DNA of 64,000 nucleotides, from contig JAEDNL010000001.1 in NCBI GenBank assembly GCA_016302505.1, positions 1-64,000 on the forward strand, given 5' to 3'. Under the pieces are notes generated by a model. It saw only the letters and a list, made by a program, of their open reading frames with translations, did not search any database and was not told the DNA's origin. The position numbers were made by a program, and so were the translations under genes. This document shows, piece by piece, positions 42,055 through 50,863 of this stretch (position 1 is the stretch's first letter; every line of letters starts with the position of its first letter). The stretch is from Bacilli bacterium (GTDB lineage Bacteria; Bacillota_I; Bacilli_A; RF39; UBA660).

Positions 42055-43970
42055 TGGAAGGTAAAGAAATTTTATTACAAATTTTAAATAATGGAGCACT
42101 TGCTTCTGATTCTGCTTTGCTTGAAGGTTTAAGAGAATTAACTTTAAAAATAGATAAGGAACTTGCTTTAGTTAATGAAGGTAAAGAGCATTATGTCAAA
42201 GTTCTTAGTGATGCTATAAAAGATGGTGAAGTTTTTGATAAAGTAACTAATCTTTTGGTAGATGCTGACAAAAATGTTTTTAAGGCAAGACTAGAGTTTA
42301 TAAATGGATTAAGTGAGATAAGTGGGGAAAATCAGTTTATTTTGACGGCTGAGCAAGAAACTGAATTAAATAAGTTTATTTTACTGTTAAAAGAGGCTTC
42401 AGAAAAGTTTAAACTTAGACTAGAACTTATGGAAAAAACTGATGTTTCAGGAAGCGAGATAGAAAGAATTAAGAAGCTTCTTGATGCTGATGAACTTTTT
42501 ATGCCAGATGATTATTATGCAGTAATGAATATTGTTAGGTCGTATAATCCAGCACTTGCTGATACTAATTGGGATAAGGTTGTTACGTTTTTAAATAGTT
42601 ATAATGGTGAAAAATTAAAGAAATTTTATGAAGAGAAACAAAAAGATGACGGACCAGTTAGAGCTAAATTTACTAATCCGGAAGAAGATATTTTTAGTCA
42701 TAAGGATGTATTGAAGAGACCTGCTAAACCAGTAAGCGAAATAGAAAAAATTGAAAATAGACAAAAAGTTAAAGAGATAATGGCTAGTATTGGTTTTGAT
42801 TTTGATAAGTTACCACAATATTATCAAAATAAATTATTAATAGCGGATGTAAACGAACTAAAAGAGATGGCAATATATTTAAATGATAATGGTTATATTA
42901 AAAAGATTGGTGTTAATAATGATAGAGGAATTTGTGAGGTTTTAACCGGAGCTAACGTTAGAGATTTTGTAAGTATTATTGATGCACTAAAAAATGGATA
43001 TAAACTTCAAGATAGAGAGATTAATAATATGTTAGTTCGTGGGACAGTTATTTTTACTAGAAGAGGATTTAAAAATTTTAGAGGTAATGCTAATCTTTTA
43101 ACTCAGTATGGTGTTGGTTTGAATTTTATGATTTATAGAGCTATTACTTTCTTGTTTGGCAATGCTAAAAATCAGGCTAATTTACTTGAATATTTAGGTA
43201 ATATAGGTATTAACTGTAAGAAATTTTTAGAAAAATGTGGTTCTGTATTAACTGATGGAGGCGCAAAAATAAAAGAAAATATTAATACACTAGTTAATTA
43301 TGGCTTTAGTTTAAGTGAAAGTGATGAAAATAGTTTAAATTCTTATACTGTGTTAAAATCTAATGATTTAGCTACTGCACTTGATCAGTTTATTGAGCTA
43401 GGGTTAAATGAGTATATTCATAATTCACCAACGGCTGCTGTAAAGTCTATTAAGGAGTTAATTGTTAAGAGAATATATTATGCTTTTAAGAATAATTTGC
43501 CGGTTTGGAAGACTTATAATACGGAACAAAGTCAATTAAATGGTGAAATAGTAAGACCAGATGGTTACAGTGAAGAAGAGGTTAATGCAACTATTTTAGA
43601 ACAGTTTTATTCACAAAACACTAAGTATAATAGTTGGATTGCTGAAGAAAAAACTCCTAGTGAAGAGGAAATACTAATTTTAATTGCTGATTATCCTAAT
43701 TTAGAAATGCTTGAAGAGGGGCATAGATTAGCTATTTATACTGATAGTAGATTTGCACAAATAAAGCGTAAGACTGAATTTATGTTTGGAAATAAAGTTA
43801 TTTCTAGATTAAAGACTTATAGGGCATTTAATGCTTTAATTAAACATGAGGTTGATCCTAATGAGGCTTTAAAGTATGCTATAACGTATAATTCTATATT
43901 AAGTGATGGAGATTTAGAAATGATAAATAAGTCTTTATATGGTGGTAATGAGGAAGTGAAAAGCTTATGA
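42054..43970 (+). CDS. large unknown protein, second gene of the 40309 operon
   Basis: This 638-aa helical protein has no transmembrane segment, signal peptide or catalytic motif that I recognise. Segments such as ASIGFDFDKLPQYYQNKL and YLNDNGYIKKIG recur in style along the middle, hinting at degenerate helical repeats. It starts on the upstream stop (TAATG) and its TGA stop overlaps the next ATG. The three genes probably make parts of one complex. Confidence 0.6.
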   Translation: MEGKEILLQILNNGALASDSALLEGLRELTLKIDKELALVNEGKEHYVKVLSDAIKDGEVFDKVTNLLVDADKNVFKARLEFINGLSEISGENQFILTAEQETELNKFILLLKEASEKFKLRLELMEKTDVSGSEIERIKKLLDADELFMPDDYYAVMNIVRSYNPALADTNWDKVVTFLNSYNGEKLKKFYEEKQKDDGPVRAKFTNPEEDIFSHKDVLKRPAKPVSEIEKIENRQKVKEIMASIGFDFDKLPQYYQNKLLIADVNELKEMAIYLNDNGYIKKIGVNNDRGICEVLTGANVRDFVSIIDALKNGYKLQDREINNMLVRGTVIFTRRGFKNFRGNANLLTQYGVGLNFMIYRAITFLFGNAKNQANLLEYLGNIGINCKKFLEKCGSVLTDGGAKIKENINTLVNYGFSLSESDENSLNSYTVLKSNDLATALDQFIELGLNEYIHNSPTAAVKSIKELIVKRIYYAFKNNLPVWKTYNTEQSQLNGEIVRPDGYSEEEVNATILEQFYSQNTKYNSWIAEEKTPSEEEILILIADYPNLEMLEEGHRLAIYTDSRFAQIKRKTEFMFGNKVISRLKTYRAFNALIKHEVDPNEALKYAITYNSILSDGDLEMINKSLYGGNEEVKSL

Positions 43971-44263
43971 TAGATTATTTAAAAAAATATAATTTAACTG
44001 ATGATGATATTAATTTATTAAATAGTCAGTTAAGTGAAGATCTTAAGAATAGTTTATTTGTGATGAAAGAAAATGCAGAAGCAATTTTAGATTATTTAAA
44101 GGAATTAGGCGTTACTAATTTTAAAGATTTGTTATTTGAGAGAACTGATATTTGTTTCTTTGATTTAAATTATTTAAAAGAAAAAATAGAGAAATATGAT
44201 AAGAAGTTAATTAAATTTGTTATAGATAATTCTATTGGAGATTTACTAGATTTTGATATCTAG
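43967..44263 (+). CDS. unknown 98-aa protein, third gene of the 40309 operon
   Basis: The small acidic protein starts at ATGA overlapping the upstream stop. Its pattern (YLKKYNLTDDDINLLNSQL, YLKELGVTNFKDLLFE) resembles units in the 638-aa neighbour, as if it were a single repeat unit. No function known. Confidence 0.6.
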   Translation: MIDYLKKYNLTDDDINLLNSQLSEDLKNSLFVMKENAEAILDYLKELGVTNFKDLLFERTDICFFDLNYLKEKIEKYDKKLIKFVIDNSIGDLLDFDI

Positions 44264-44313
44264 TATTTTTTTTATTTTCCTGTACATAATAATTAAGGAT
44301 ATTAATAAAAAAG

Positions 44314-44354
44314 TTAGCACTTGCTATTGACAAGTGCTAAAATAGTGATATAAT
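44314..44354 (+). promoter_or_regulatory. CIRCE operator and promoter of hsp20
   Basis: TTAGCACTT-N9-AAGTGCTAA at 44314-44340 is a perfect inverted repeat. TTGACA (44327-44332) lies in it, and TATAAT follows at 44349-44354 with a 16-base spacer. The innermost pair is T-A rather than the canonical C-G, as at 34923. Confidence 0.9.
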
Positions 44355-44381
44355 TATAATTGTGAAAGGAAGATGAGATTT

Positions 44382-44777
44382 ATGAATTTAATCCCAAGAA
44401 ATTTTTTATTTGATGATGATTTGGAGGATTTCTTTGTGACAAAACCTAGTAAAAGAGGTGAAATGAAATGTGATATTTATGAAAAAGATGATAAATATTA
44501 TATTGAATTAGATGCACCTGGTTTTGATAAAAAAGACATTAATATTGAAGTAAAAGATGGATATCTTACTGTAAGAGCACATAAAAAAGAAGTAAATAAA
44601 GATGAAAAGAAGAATTATATTAGAAAAGAAAGATATTATGGTGAGTATTCAAGATCATTTGCTTTAGGTGATGTTGATATTGAAAACATAGATGCTAAAT
44701 TTGAAAACGGTATTTTAAATATTACTGTTCCAAAGAAAGAACTTCCTGAAAATAAAAAATATATTGAAATTAAATAA
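44382..44777 (+). CDS. hsp20: small heat-shock protein Hsp20
   Basis: This 131-aa alpha-crystallin-type chaperone opens with IPRNFLFDDDLEDFF. Its crystallin domain includes YIELDAPGFDKKDINIEV and RSFALGDVD, and FENGILNITVPKKE near the end. ATG 44382 is preferred: the ATG at 44373 is only two bases from AAAGGA. It holds aggregating proteins under stress; HrcA control is shown by the CIRCE site. Confidence 0.9.
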   Translation: MNLIPRNFLFDDDLEDFFVTKPSKRGEMKCDIYEKDDKYYIELDAPGFDKKDINIEVKDGYLTVRAHKKEVNKDEKKNYIRKERYYGEYSRSFALGDVDIENIDAKFENGILNITVPKKELPENKKYIEIK

Positions 44778-44781
44778 TTAG

Positions 44782-44807
44782 AACTAGCAAAACCGCTAGT
44801 TTTTTTC
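44782..44807 (+). terminator. hsp20 terminator
   Basis: AACTAGC pairs with GCTAGTT, followed by a T run. Confidence 0.75.
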
Positions 44808-44858
44808 TTGACTTAAATACTAAAATGACCTTATACTTTTGTTGATTGGAGAATAGGT

Positions 44859-45746
44859 ATGGGATTAATAGTAAAAAATGTTAATAAATATTTTGGAGAT
44901 AAACATGTTGTTGATAATATTTCTTTTTCTTTAGAGGAACCAGGGGTATTTGGACTTTTAGGAACTAATGGTGCGGGAAAAACAACAACGATTAGAATGA
45001 TTTTAGGAATTATTAAAAAGGATAGTGGAGAGATAACTTGGAATGGTAAAGCGGTTACTAGAGGTAATGTAAATTTTGGATATTTGCCGGAGGAAAGAGG
45101 GTTATATCCTAAGAGTACGATATATGATCAATTAGTTTATTTTGCTAATTTAAAAGGATTAGATAAGCGAGCAGCTGATAAGGCAGTTAAAATGTGGCTT
45201 GATAAACTTAACTTAATGGAATATATTAATAGTCCAGCCGAAAAACTTTCAAAGGGTAATCAGCAAAAAGTACAGTTTATTACGTCTATGCTACATGATC
45301 CTGATTTAATTGTTTTGGATGAACCTTTTAGTGGACTAGATCCAGTGAATACAGAAATTCTTAGTAAAATAATGAAAGATCTTGTAAAAAGTGGAAAATA
45401 CATTATTATGTCATCTCATCAAATGAGTGTTATTGAAGAATTTTGTTCGGATTTAGTTATTTTAAATAGAGGGAAAACGGTTTTAAGTGGCAATTTAAAA
45501 GAGATAAAAGATAGTTATGAAACTAATAAAGTTTTAATTGAAACAACCGATGAGATAGATGGAATACTTAAGAAACTTAAAGTAGATGTATTAGATAAGA
45601 ATGATGATGAGTATTTAGTTAGTGCTGATGCTGATAATAGAAGAAAACTATTAAAGGAACTCGTTAAAAATAATATAGATGTTAAAACATTTAAAGTGAT
45701 TAAACCTACTTTACATGAAATTTTTATTGAGAAGGTTGGTGAGTAA
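44859..45746 (+). CDS. ABC-2 transporter ATP-binding protein (NatA-like)
   Basis: The 295-aa ABC ATPase has Walker A LLGTNGAGKTTT, signature LSKGNQQKVQF, Walker B DLIVLDEPFSGLDP and H-loop IIMSSHQ. The GYLPEERGLYPKSTI segment and the C-terminal extension are typical of NatA and related ABC-2 exporters. It energises the permease encoded two bases downstream. Substrate unknown (Na+, drug or lipid are family options). GGAG precedes the ATG. Confidence 0.9.
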   Translation: MGLIVKNVNKYFGDKHVVDNISFSLEEPGVFGLLGTNGAGKTTTIRMILGIIKKDSGEITWNGKAVTRGNVNFGYLPEERGLYPKSTIYDQLVYFANLKGLDKRAADKAVKMWLDKLNLMEYINSPAEKLSKGNQQKVQFITSMLHDPDLIVLDEPFSGLDPVNTEILSKIMKDLVKSGKYIIMSSHQMSVIEEFCSDLVILNRGKTVLSGNLKEIKDSYETNKVLIETTDEIDGILKKLKVDVLDKNDDEYLVSADADNRRKLLKELVKNNIDVKTFKVIKPTLHEIFIEKVGE

Positions 45747-45748
45747 CA

Positions 45749-46978
45749 ATGAAAGAAATGTTGATTGTTTCAAAGTTTACGATTAAGGATATGATTAAAA
45801 GAAAAAGTTTTATAGTTAGTAATATTATTTTTCTTTTGATTATATTAGTAGGGACAAATATTCCAAGAATTTTAGAAGCATTTAATAGTGATGATGAAAA
45901 TTCTAGATTACTGATTGTGGATAACGATAATCTTTTGGGTGAGAGTTTGTCAGCATTAAGTGACAATAAAGATTTGAGATATGAAATTAGTTTTTCAAGT
46001 GGCGAATTTTTAAAAAGTGATGCTCAAGAGGCACTGGATAATGATGAGTATGATGAGATTATAAGTTTTAAATTGGATGGCAATAAAATAATGTTTGAGG
46101 ATTATCAGACTGACATGAATTTATCTTCTACTAATACTGAGGTTGTTGTTAATCAAATTACGAGTATTTATTATAATAAGAAATTAGTAGACTTAGGTCT
46201 TACTAGTAAACAACTTGAAGATTTAGATGTAGGTTTTGAACTTAATAATAATTATTTATCTAATTCGGATAGTGGCAATAGTACATTTGCGATGATGATG
46301 TTTTCAATAGTGCTTTTTTATGCAGTTTTCTTTTGTGCTAGTCAGGTTTCTTCTTCAGTTACGACTGAAAAAACCTCTAAGATTATTGAAAGTTTAACAA
46401 CATCAACTAGTCCTAAGAATATTGTTTTAGGAAAAACTTTAGGAGTAGGTGTAACTGGTTTAATTCAGTTAGTTGTATTACTTGGGTTTGGAATTATATG
46501 TGCTAAGATGTTTTTACCAAGTGAAATTTTAAGTGGGGTAATTAATTTAAGTTCTATTAATTTTGCCGTATGGGTAATTATAATTTTATATTTTGTTTTG
46601 GGTTATGCTTTATTTGCATTAATATTTGCACTTACCGGTTCTTTAGTACAAAAGCCTGAAGATATACAAAGTGCTAATAGTCCGGTTTCAATGCTTTCAG
46701 TTTTTGCGTTTTATTTAGCTTATTTTTCTATGATGAATCCAAAGAGTAGTGTAAGTGTTTTTGCTTCATTATTTCCATTCTCTTCACCATTTAATATGCC
46801 TTCAAGATATATGCTTGGGATAGCTAATGTATGGGATGTAGTTATTTCAATTGGATTATTAATTGTAATGTGCGTGATTATTGGATTTATATCTGTTAAA
46901 GTCTATTCTAATGCGATATTAAATTATGGCAGTAAATTTAGTTTAAAAGATATAGGTAAGTATTTGAAACAAAGATAA
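45749..46978 (+). CDS. ABC-2 transporter permease (NatB-like)
   Basis: This 409-aa membrane protein has one N-terminal segment (about 20-38), a large extracytoplasmic loop (about 40-175), then five or so segments, as in NatB/YhaP permeases. SSVTTEKTSKIIESLTTSTSP matches the conserved cytoplasmic coupling segment. It partners with the ATPase just upstream. Confidence 0.85.
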   Translation: MKEMLIVSKFTIKDMIKRKSFIVSNIIFLLIILVGTNIPRILEAFNSDDENSRLLIVDNDNLLGESLSALSDNKDLRYEISFSSGEFLKSDAQEALDNDEYDEIISFKLDGNKIMFEDYQTDMNLSSTNTEVVVNQITSIYYNKKLVDLGLTSKQLEDLDVGFELNNNYLSNSDSGNSTFAMMMFSIVLFYAVFFCASQVSSSVTTEKTSKIIESLTTSTSPKNIVLGKTLGVGVTGLIQLVVLLGFGIICAKMFLPSEILSGVINLSSINFAVWVIIILYFVLGYALFALIFALTGSLVQKPEDIQSANSPVSMLSVFAFYLAYFSMMNPKSSVSVFASLFPFSSPFNMPSRYMLGIANVWDVVISIGLLIVMCVIIGFISVKVYSNAILNYGSKFSLKDIGKYLKQR

Positions 46979-46983
46979 AATTA

Positions 46984-47012
46984 TTGCATAAACATTATTT
47001 TTTGTGTATAAT
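46984..47012 (+). promoter_or_regulatory. tRNA-Glu promoter
   Basis: TTGCAT (46984-46989), a 17-base spacer and TATAAT (47007-47012) lie 12 bases before the tRNA. Confidence 0.65.
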
Positions 47013-47023
47013 GTTTGTTGCAA

Positions 47024-47099
47024 GGCCTATTGGTGAAATGGTTAACACATTGCCCTCTCAAGGCAACATTCATGGGTTCGAATCCCATATAGGTCACCA
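47024..47099 (+). tRNA. tRNA-Glu (anticodon CTC)
   Basis: The 76-base cloverleaf has acceptor stem GGCCTAT/ATAGGTC, anticodon loop CTCTCAA with CTC at 47057-47059, T-loop GGTTCGAATCC and encoded CCA. CTC reads GAG codons. It has its own promoter and a terminator-like hairpin about 14 bases downstream. Confidence 0.92.
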
Positions 47100-47109
47100 A
47101 TTGATTGTT

Positions 47110-47132
47110 AAGCGAGTTATACTCGTTTTTTA
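47110..47132 (+). terminator. tRNA terminator
   Basis: A short hairpin CGAG-TTATA-CTCG is followed by six T. Confidence 0.55.
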
Positions 47133-47160
47133 TTTATAATAATAATGTTCAGGGAGTGAT

Positions 47161-47571
47161 ATGATGCTTATTATTGATGGTAAAGAGTATAAAATAAATG
47201 AAGCTGTTGCTTATGTTGGAAAACATATTTGTAATAATGTAAAAGGTTATAATATTAATTTTGAAATTTCCTTTAATGATGGAGAAGATAAGGGTTATTT
47301 ATATTTAAATGTAGGTTTTGTAAAAGAAAAAGATATTAATTTGTTTTTAAATAAAAAATTTACTGGGTTTAATTTTGGTGAATATCCGTTTATGTTTTTG
47401 GAAGTATGCGATACTAAAAAATATTTAGATTCAGAAATTGAGAGTGAGATTACTGTTGAAATTAAGGATCTAACTGATGAAAAGATAGGAGTTTCTATAA
47501 ATGTAGATGATGACTTAATTAAGATTAAGTACGAGAAAAATATGAAATTAATTGAGAGATTAAAATGCTAG
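47161..47571 (+). CDS. unknown 136-aa protein
   Basis: This soluble beta-rich protein (alternating hydrophobic residues, for example INFEISFNDGEDKGYLYLNVG) has no recognised family. AGGGAGTGAT precedes the ATG ATG start. Its stop overlaps the start of a short, broken frame, suggesting that a second gene once followed. Confidence 0.55.
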   Translation: MMLIIDGKEYKINEAVAYVGKHICNNVKGYNINFEISFNDGEDKGYLYLNVGFVKEKDINLFLNKKFTGFNFGEYPFMFLEVCDTKKYLDSEIESEITVEIKDLTDEKIGVSINVDDDLIKIKYEKNMKLIERLKC

Positions 47572-47864
47572 ATAGTAGTGAAATACAAGTAGATTACATT
47601 GGTTTATTTGATGATTTTAAAGATTCTGTAAAAAGACGTTTCAAGGCAAATAAAAGATAATATGATAAATGATATGTTTTATTGTGAAAGAAAATTACAG
47701 AATCAATTTCTAGTGCTGAGCAAGTTGAAGCAATTGTTAGACGCGTAAACAGAGAGCTTGGGGATGCGGATATAGATAAGAAATTTCAAGAAATACTTTT
47801 ATTTGATTTAGAAGAAAAACGTAAAAGTTTTAATTTGGAAACTGAGGAAACTAAGAAGATATAA
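47565..47864 (+). pseudogene. remnant of a helical protein gene
   Basis: A 31-codon frame from ATG 47565 (MLDSSEIQVDYIG...) stops at 47658-47660. A second stretch in another frame (MINDMFYCERKLQ...) and a third, back in the first frame from about 47690 to TAA 47862-47864 (SSAEQVEAIVRRVNRELG...), read as pieces of one charged helical protein. At least two frameshifts would be needed to join them. The parent family is not recognised. Confidence 0.45.
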
Positions 47865-47881
47865 TTTTCTTTTTTTTTTGC

Positions 47882-47911
47882 TTTACAGTTGAACAAGTAT
47901 TCAACTATAAT
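47882..47911 (+). promoter_or_regulatory. cadC promoter and operator
   Basis: TTTACA (47882-47887), an 18-base spacer and TATAAT (47906-47911). The spacer holds the dyad AGTTGAA-N6-TTCAACT (47887-47906), a typical ArsR/CadC-type operator placed to block RNA polymerase. Confidence 0.75.
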
Positions 47912-47926
47912 GATAATGGAGGCTAT

Positions 47927-48301
47927 ATGGATTGTAAATGTTTAGAATGTGATTGTAATGTTATTCATGACAGTGTAGTTAAAAAGACTTTGAAAGAAAT
48001 GCCAAAAGATGTAGTAATTACTAAAATAGCTAATTTTTTTAAAGTTATTGGTGATAGTACAAGAGCAAAAATTTTATTTGCTTTAGATACCAATGAAATG
48101 TGTGTTTGTGATATTGCAAATGTATTAAATATGACTAAGTCGACGATTTCTCATCAGCTTTCAGTTCTTAGAGAAGAACGAATTGTTAAGTGTAACCGGG
48201 TTGGCAAAGAAGTTTATTATTCGTTAGATGATGAACATGTTAAAGATGTTTATGAGGTAGCATTATCACATGTAAAGGAGATAATAAATGAAAAAATATA
48301 A
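47927..48301 (+). CDS. cadC: CadC-type metal-responsive repressor (ArsR/SmtB family)
   Basis: The 124-aa winged-helix repressor carries N-terminal cysteines (CKCLECDC), the helix-4 metal motif MCVCDIA, an HTH (MTKSTISHQLSVLREE) and the helix-5 DEHVKDVYEVALSHVKE region, as in CadC. Cd, Pb or Zn binding would release it from the operator upstream. It overlaps the efflux ATPase gene by 14 bases. Confidence 0.9.
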   Translation: MDCKCLECDCNVIHDSVVKKTLKEMPKDVVITKIANFFKVIGDSTRAKILFALDTNEMCVCDIANVLNMTKSTISHQLSVLREERIVKCNRVGKEVYYSLDDEHVKDVYEVALSHVKEIINEKI

Positions 48302-50321
48302 GTATAATATAAATAATTTAGATTGTGCAGGTTGTGCTAAAGAGGTAGAAAATACTTTAAATAAAAATAGTAATTTTAAGAATGTGGTTGTTAATTTTAG
48401 TACAGGAAAAATTAGTTATGAGTCTGATAAAGATATTGCTTTAAGCGAGCTTAATAGGTTAGTAAAAGCGGTAGAACCTGATGCTAGTGTAAGTATTAAT
48501 GAAGAAATTAAGAAGGAAACTAATATTTATTTTTTGATTATTGGACTTATCGTCCTTGTTGGTGCTATGTATTTGCCAATTAGTAAAAATTTTAGGATAG
48601 TTCTTTATATTATTAGTTATGGATTTCTTTTGGAAAAAACATTTATTAAAGCGGTTAAACTTTTATTTAAAAGCCATACTATTAATGAAAATATGCTTTT
48701 GACAATTTCTTGTGTTGGGGCGCTTTGTATAGATAAAGTTATGGAAGGTGCGATGGTTATTAGTTTGTATACTATTGGTAAAGTGTTAGAAGAGAAGGCA
48801 TTAAATAACAGTAGGAAATTAATTAAGGGTATTTTGGAACTTAAACAGGGCTATGCTAATTTAGTTGATGGTAAAAAAATAGTTAAAACTAATGTTGAAG
48901 ATATTAAACCGGGTGATGAACTTGTTGTTAAAAAAGGAGAGCGTATTCCTGTTGATGGCGTAGTTTTTAAAGGGGAGACGTATTTGGATGAGTCAGCGCT
49001 AACTGGAGAAAGTGCACTTTGTTTTGTTAAAACTGGTGATAAGGTGCTATCTGGGTCAATTAATAAAGGGGATGTTATTCATGTTAAAACTACTACTTTA
49101 TATGCTGATTCAACGGTTGCGAAAATATTAGAGCTTTTGGATAATGCTACGGATAAGAAGACAAAGTTAGAGACTACTGTTAGTAAACTTAGTAAATACT
49201 ATACGCCAATAATTTTGGGATTAGCAATTTTAGTAATTTTTATGCTTCCGATTTTTGGAGTGTCAATGAAAGAAAGTTTTTATAGAGGGTTAACATTTTT
49301 AGTTATTTCTTGTCCTTGTGCTATTGCTATTTCTGTGCCACTTTCCTATTTTACTGGGATAGGGGCAGCTAGTAAAAATGGTATTTTAATAAAGGGTAGC
49401 AACTATTTAGATGGTTTATGTGATATAAAAAATATTGTTTTTGATAAGACTGGGACACTTACTAGTGGTGAATTTAAAGTTAATGATGTAGAAATTGATA
49501 AAGATAGTAAATATAGTAAAGAAGAAATTATTGATATTGTTGTTAGTGGGGAAGAGATGAGTAATCATCCGCTTGCTAGTTCGCTTAAAAAACTTGGTAA
49601 GAGTAGTGGCCAAAAAATTACGAAATTTAAAGAATTAGATGGTAAAGGAGTTAGTTTTGTTTATAATAAACATGCGGTATTAATTGGTAATAAGAAGATT
49701 TGCGATTGCAAGAAAAATGCAGATGTGCATGTTGTGATAGATGGTAAACATGAGGCCTCTATAATGCTTACTGATGGTATTAAAGATAATGCTTTTGAGA
49801 TTATTAGAAATCTTAAAGATTTGGGAGTTAAAACTTATATGTTTACTGGAGATAAAAAAGAGATAGCGCTTGCAATTGGAAAGAAACTTGGGATAGATGA
49901 GATAGAGTATGAAATGTTACCAACTGATAAATTTAACGAGTTTGATAGTGTAAATAAAAGTGGAATTACGGCGTTTGTTGGTGATGGAATAAATGATGCG
50001 CCAGTTTTAAAAAGAGCAGATATTGGAATTTCCATGGGGGGAATTGGTTCGGAGTCAGCTATTGAGGCAAGTGATATTGTTCTTATGAATGATGATTTAG
50101 CTAAGATACCACTTGGAATAAGAGTTTCACAGTATACGAAAATGATAATTAAACAAGATTTGATATTTGCGATTTCTGTGAAAGTAATTATTCTACTTTT
50201 GAGTGTATTTGGTCTTGCTAATATGTGGTTTGCCGTGTTTGCTGATACGGGAGTTACAATTCTTGCAATACTAAATACTTTAAGAATTACAAATAAATTT
50301 AGAATAGAGAGGGAAAAATAA
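48288..50321 (+). CDS. cadA: heavy-metal exporting P1B-type ATPase (CadA/ZntA-like)
   Basis: This 677-aa protein has an N-terminal heavy-metal domain (LDCAGC, C13 and C16), actuator loop DESALTGES, the SCPCAIAIS transmembrane metal motif, the phosphorylation site DKTGTLTSG, an HP motif (SNHPLA) and GDGINDAPVLKRADIG. The CPC motif with a repressor of the CadC type indicates Cd/Zn/Pb export. It is translationally coupled to cadC. Confidence 0.93.
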   Translation: MKKYKYNINNLDCAGCAKEVENTLNKNSNFKNVVVNFSTGKISYESDKDIALSELNRLVKAVEPDASVSINEEIKKETNIYFLIIGLIVLVGAMYLPISKNFRIVLYIISYGFLLEKTFIKAVKLLFKSHTINENMLLTISCVGALCIDKVMEGAMVISLYTIGKVLEEKALNNSRKLIKGILELKQGYANLVDGKKIVKTNVEDIKPGDELVVKKGERIPVDGVVFKGETYLDESALTGESALCFVKTGDKVLSGSINKGDVIHVKTTTLYADSTVAKILELLDNATDKKTKLETTVSKLSKYYTPIILGLAILVIFMLPIFGVSMKESFYRGLTFLVISCPCAIAISVPLSYFTGIGAASKNGILIKGSNYLDGLCDIKNIVFDKTGTLTSGEFKVNDVEIDKDSKYSKEEIIDIVVSGEEMSNHPLASSLKKLGKSSGQKITKFKELDGKGVSFVYNKHAVLIGNKKICDCKKNADVHVVIDGKHEASIMLTDGIKDNAFEIIRNLKDLGVKTYMFTGDKKEIALAIGKKLGIDEIEYEMLPTDKFNEFDSVNKSGITAFVGDGINDAPVLKRADIGISMGGIGSESAIEASDIVLMNDDLAKIPLGIRVSQYTKMIIKQDLIFAISVKVIILLLSVFGLANMWFAVFADTGVTILAILNTLRITNKFRIEREK

Positions 50322-50323
50322 TT

Positions 50324-50851
50324 ATGTGGATTAGTTTTATTGTAATATCTATTGTTGGTACACTTTTACATTTTTTGTATGAAATGAGTGGACATAACAA
50401 AATAGCTGCTATATTTGCAGCTGTGAATGAAAGTACTTGGGAGCATATTAAAATTGCTCTTACGCCAAGCTTTATTTGGGGATTGTTTGATGGTTTTAAA
50501 TTTGGAATGAATGAAAATTATTTTATTGCTAAAACTGCTAGTTTATTGGTAATTGTGATACTTATCCCGCTTATTTTTTATACGTATACATTTATAACTA
50601 AAAAAGCGATATTGTGGTTTGATATTATTTATTTCTATATTACTATCTTTTGTTCACAATATTTATTTAATTATATTATAAACATGAATTCTCTTGGTTT
50701 TATATATCAATATATTGCAGTTGTTCTTTTATTTGTATTATTTGGCACTTATATGGTTGCAACATTAATGCCTCTTAAAAGACCAATTTTTAAAGATCCA
50801 ATTTCTAAAAAATATGGAATTGATGGTCACACAGAAATGCATAAGCATTAA
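50324..50851 (+). CDS. multi-pass membrane protein, DUF6512-like
   Basis: The 175-aa protein has about five membrane segments. LLHFLYEMSGHNKIAAIFAA followed by VNESTWEHIKI and a C-terminal His-rich tail (DGHTEMHKH) match the DUF6512-type pattern as I remember it. It begins two bases after cadA, so it probably belongs to the metal operon; a metal-linked role is inferred from that alone. Confidence 0.65.
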   Translation: MWISFIVISIVGTLLHFLYEMSGHNKIAAIFAAVNESTWEHIKIALTPSFIWGLFDGFKFGMNENYFIAKTASLLVIVILIPLIFYTYTFITKKAILWFDIIYFYITIFCSQYLFNYIINMNSLGFIYQYIAVVLLFVLFGTYMVATLMPLKRPIFKDPISKKYGIDGHTEMHKH

Positions 50852-50863
50852 TTTGGAGTTTTT

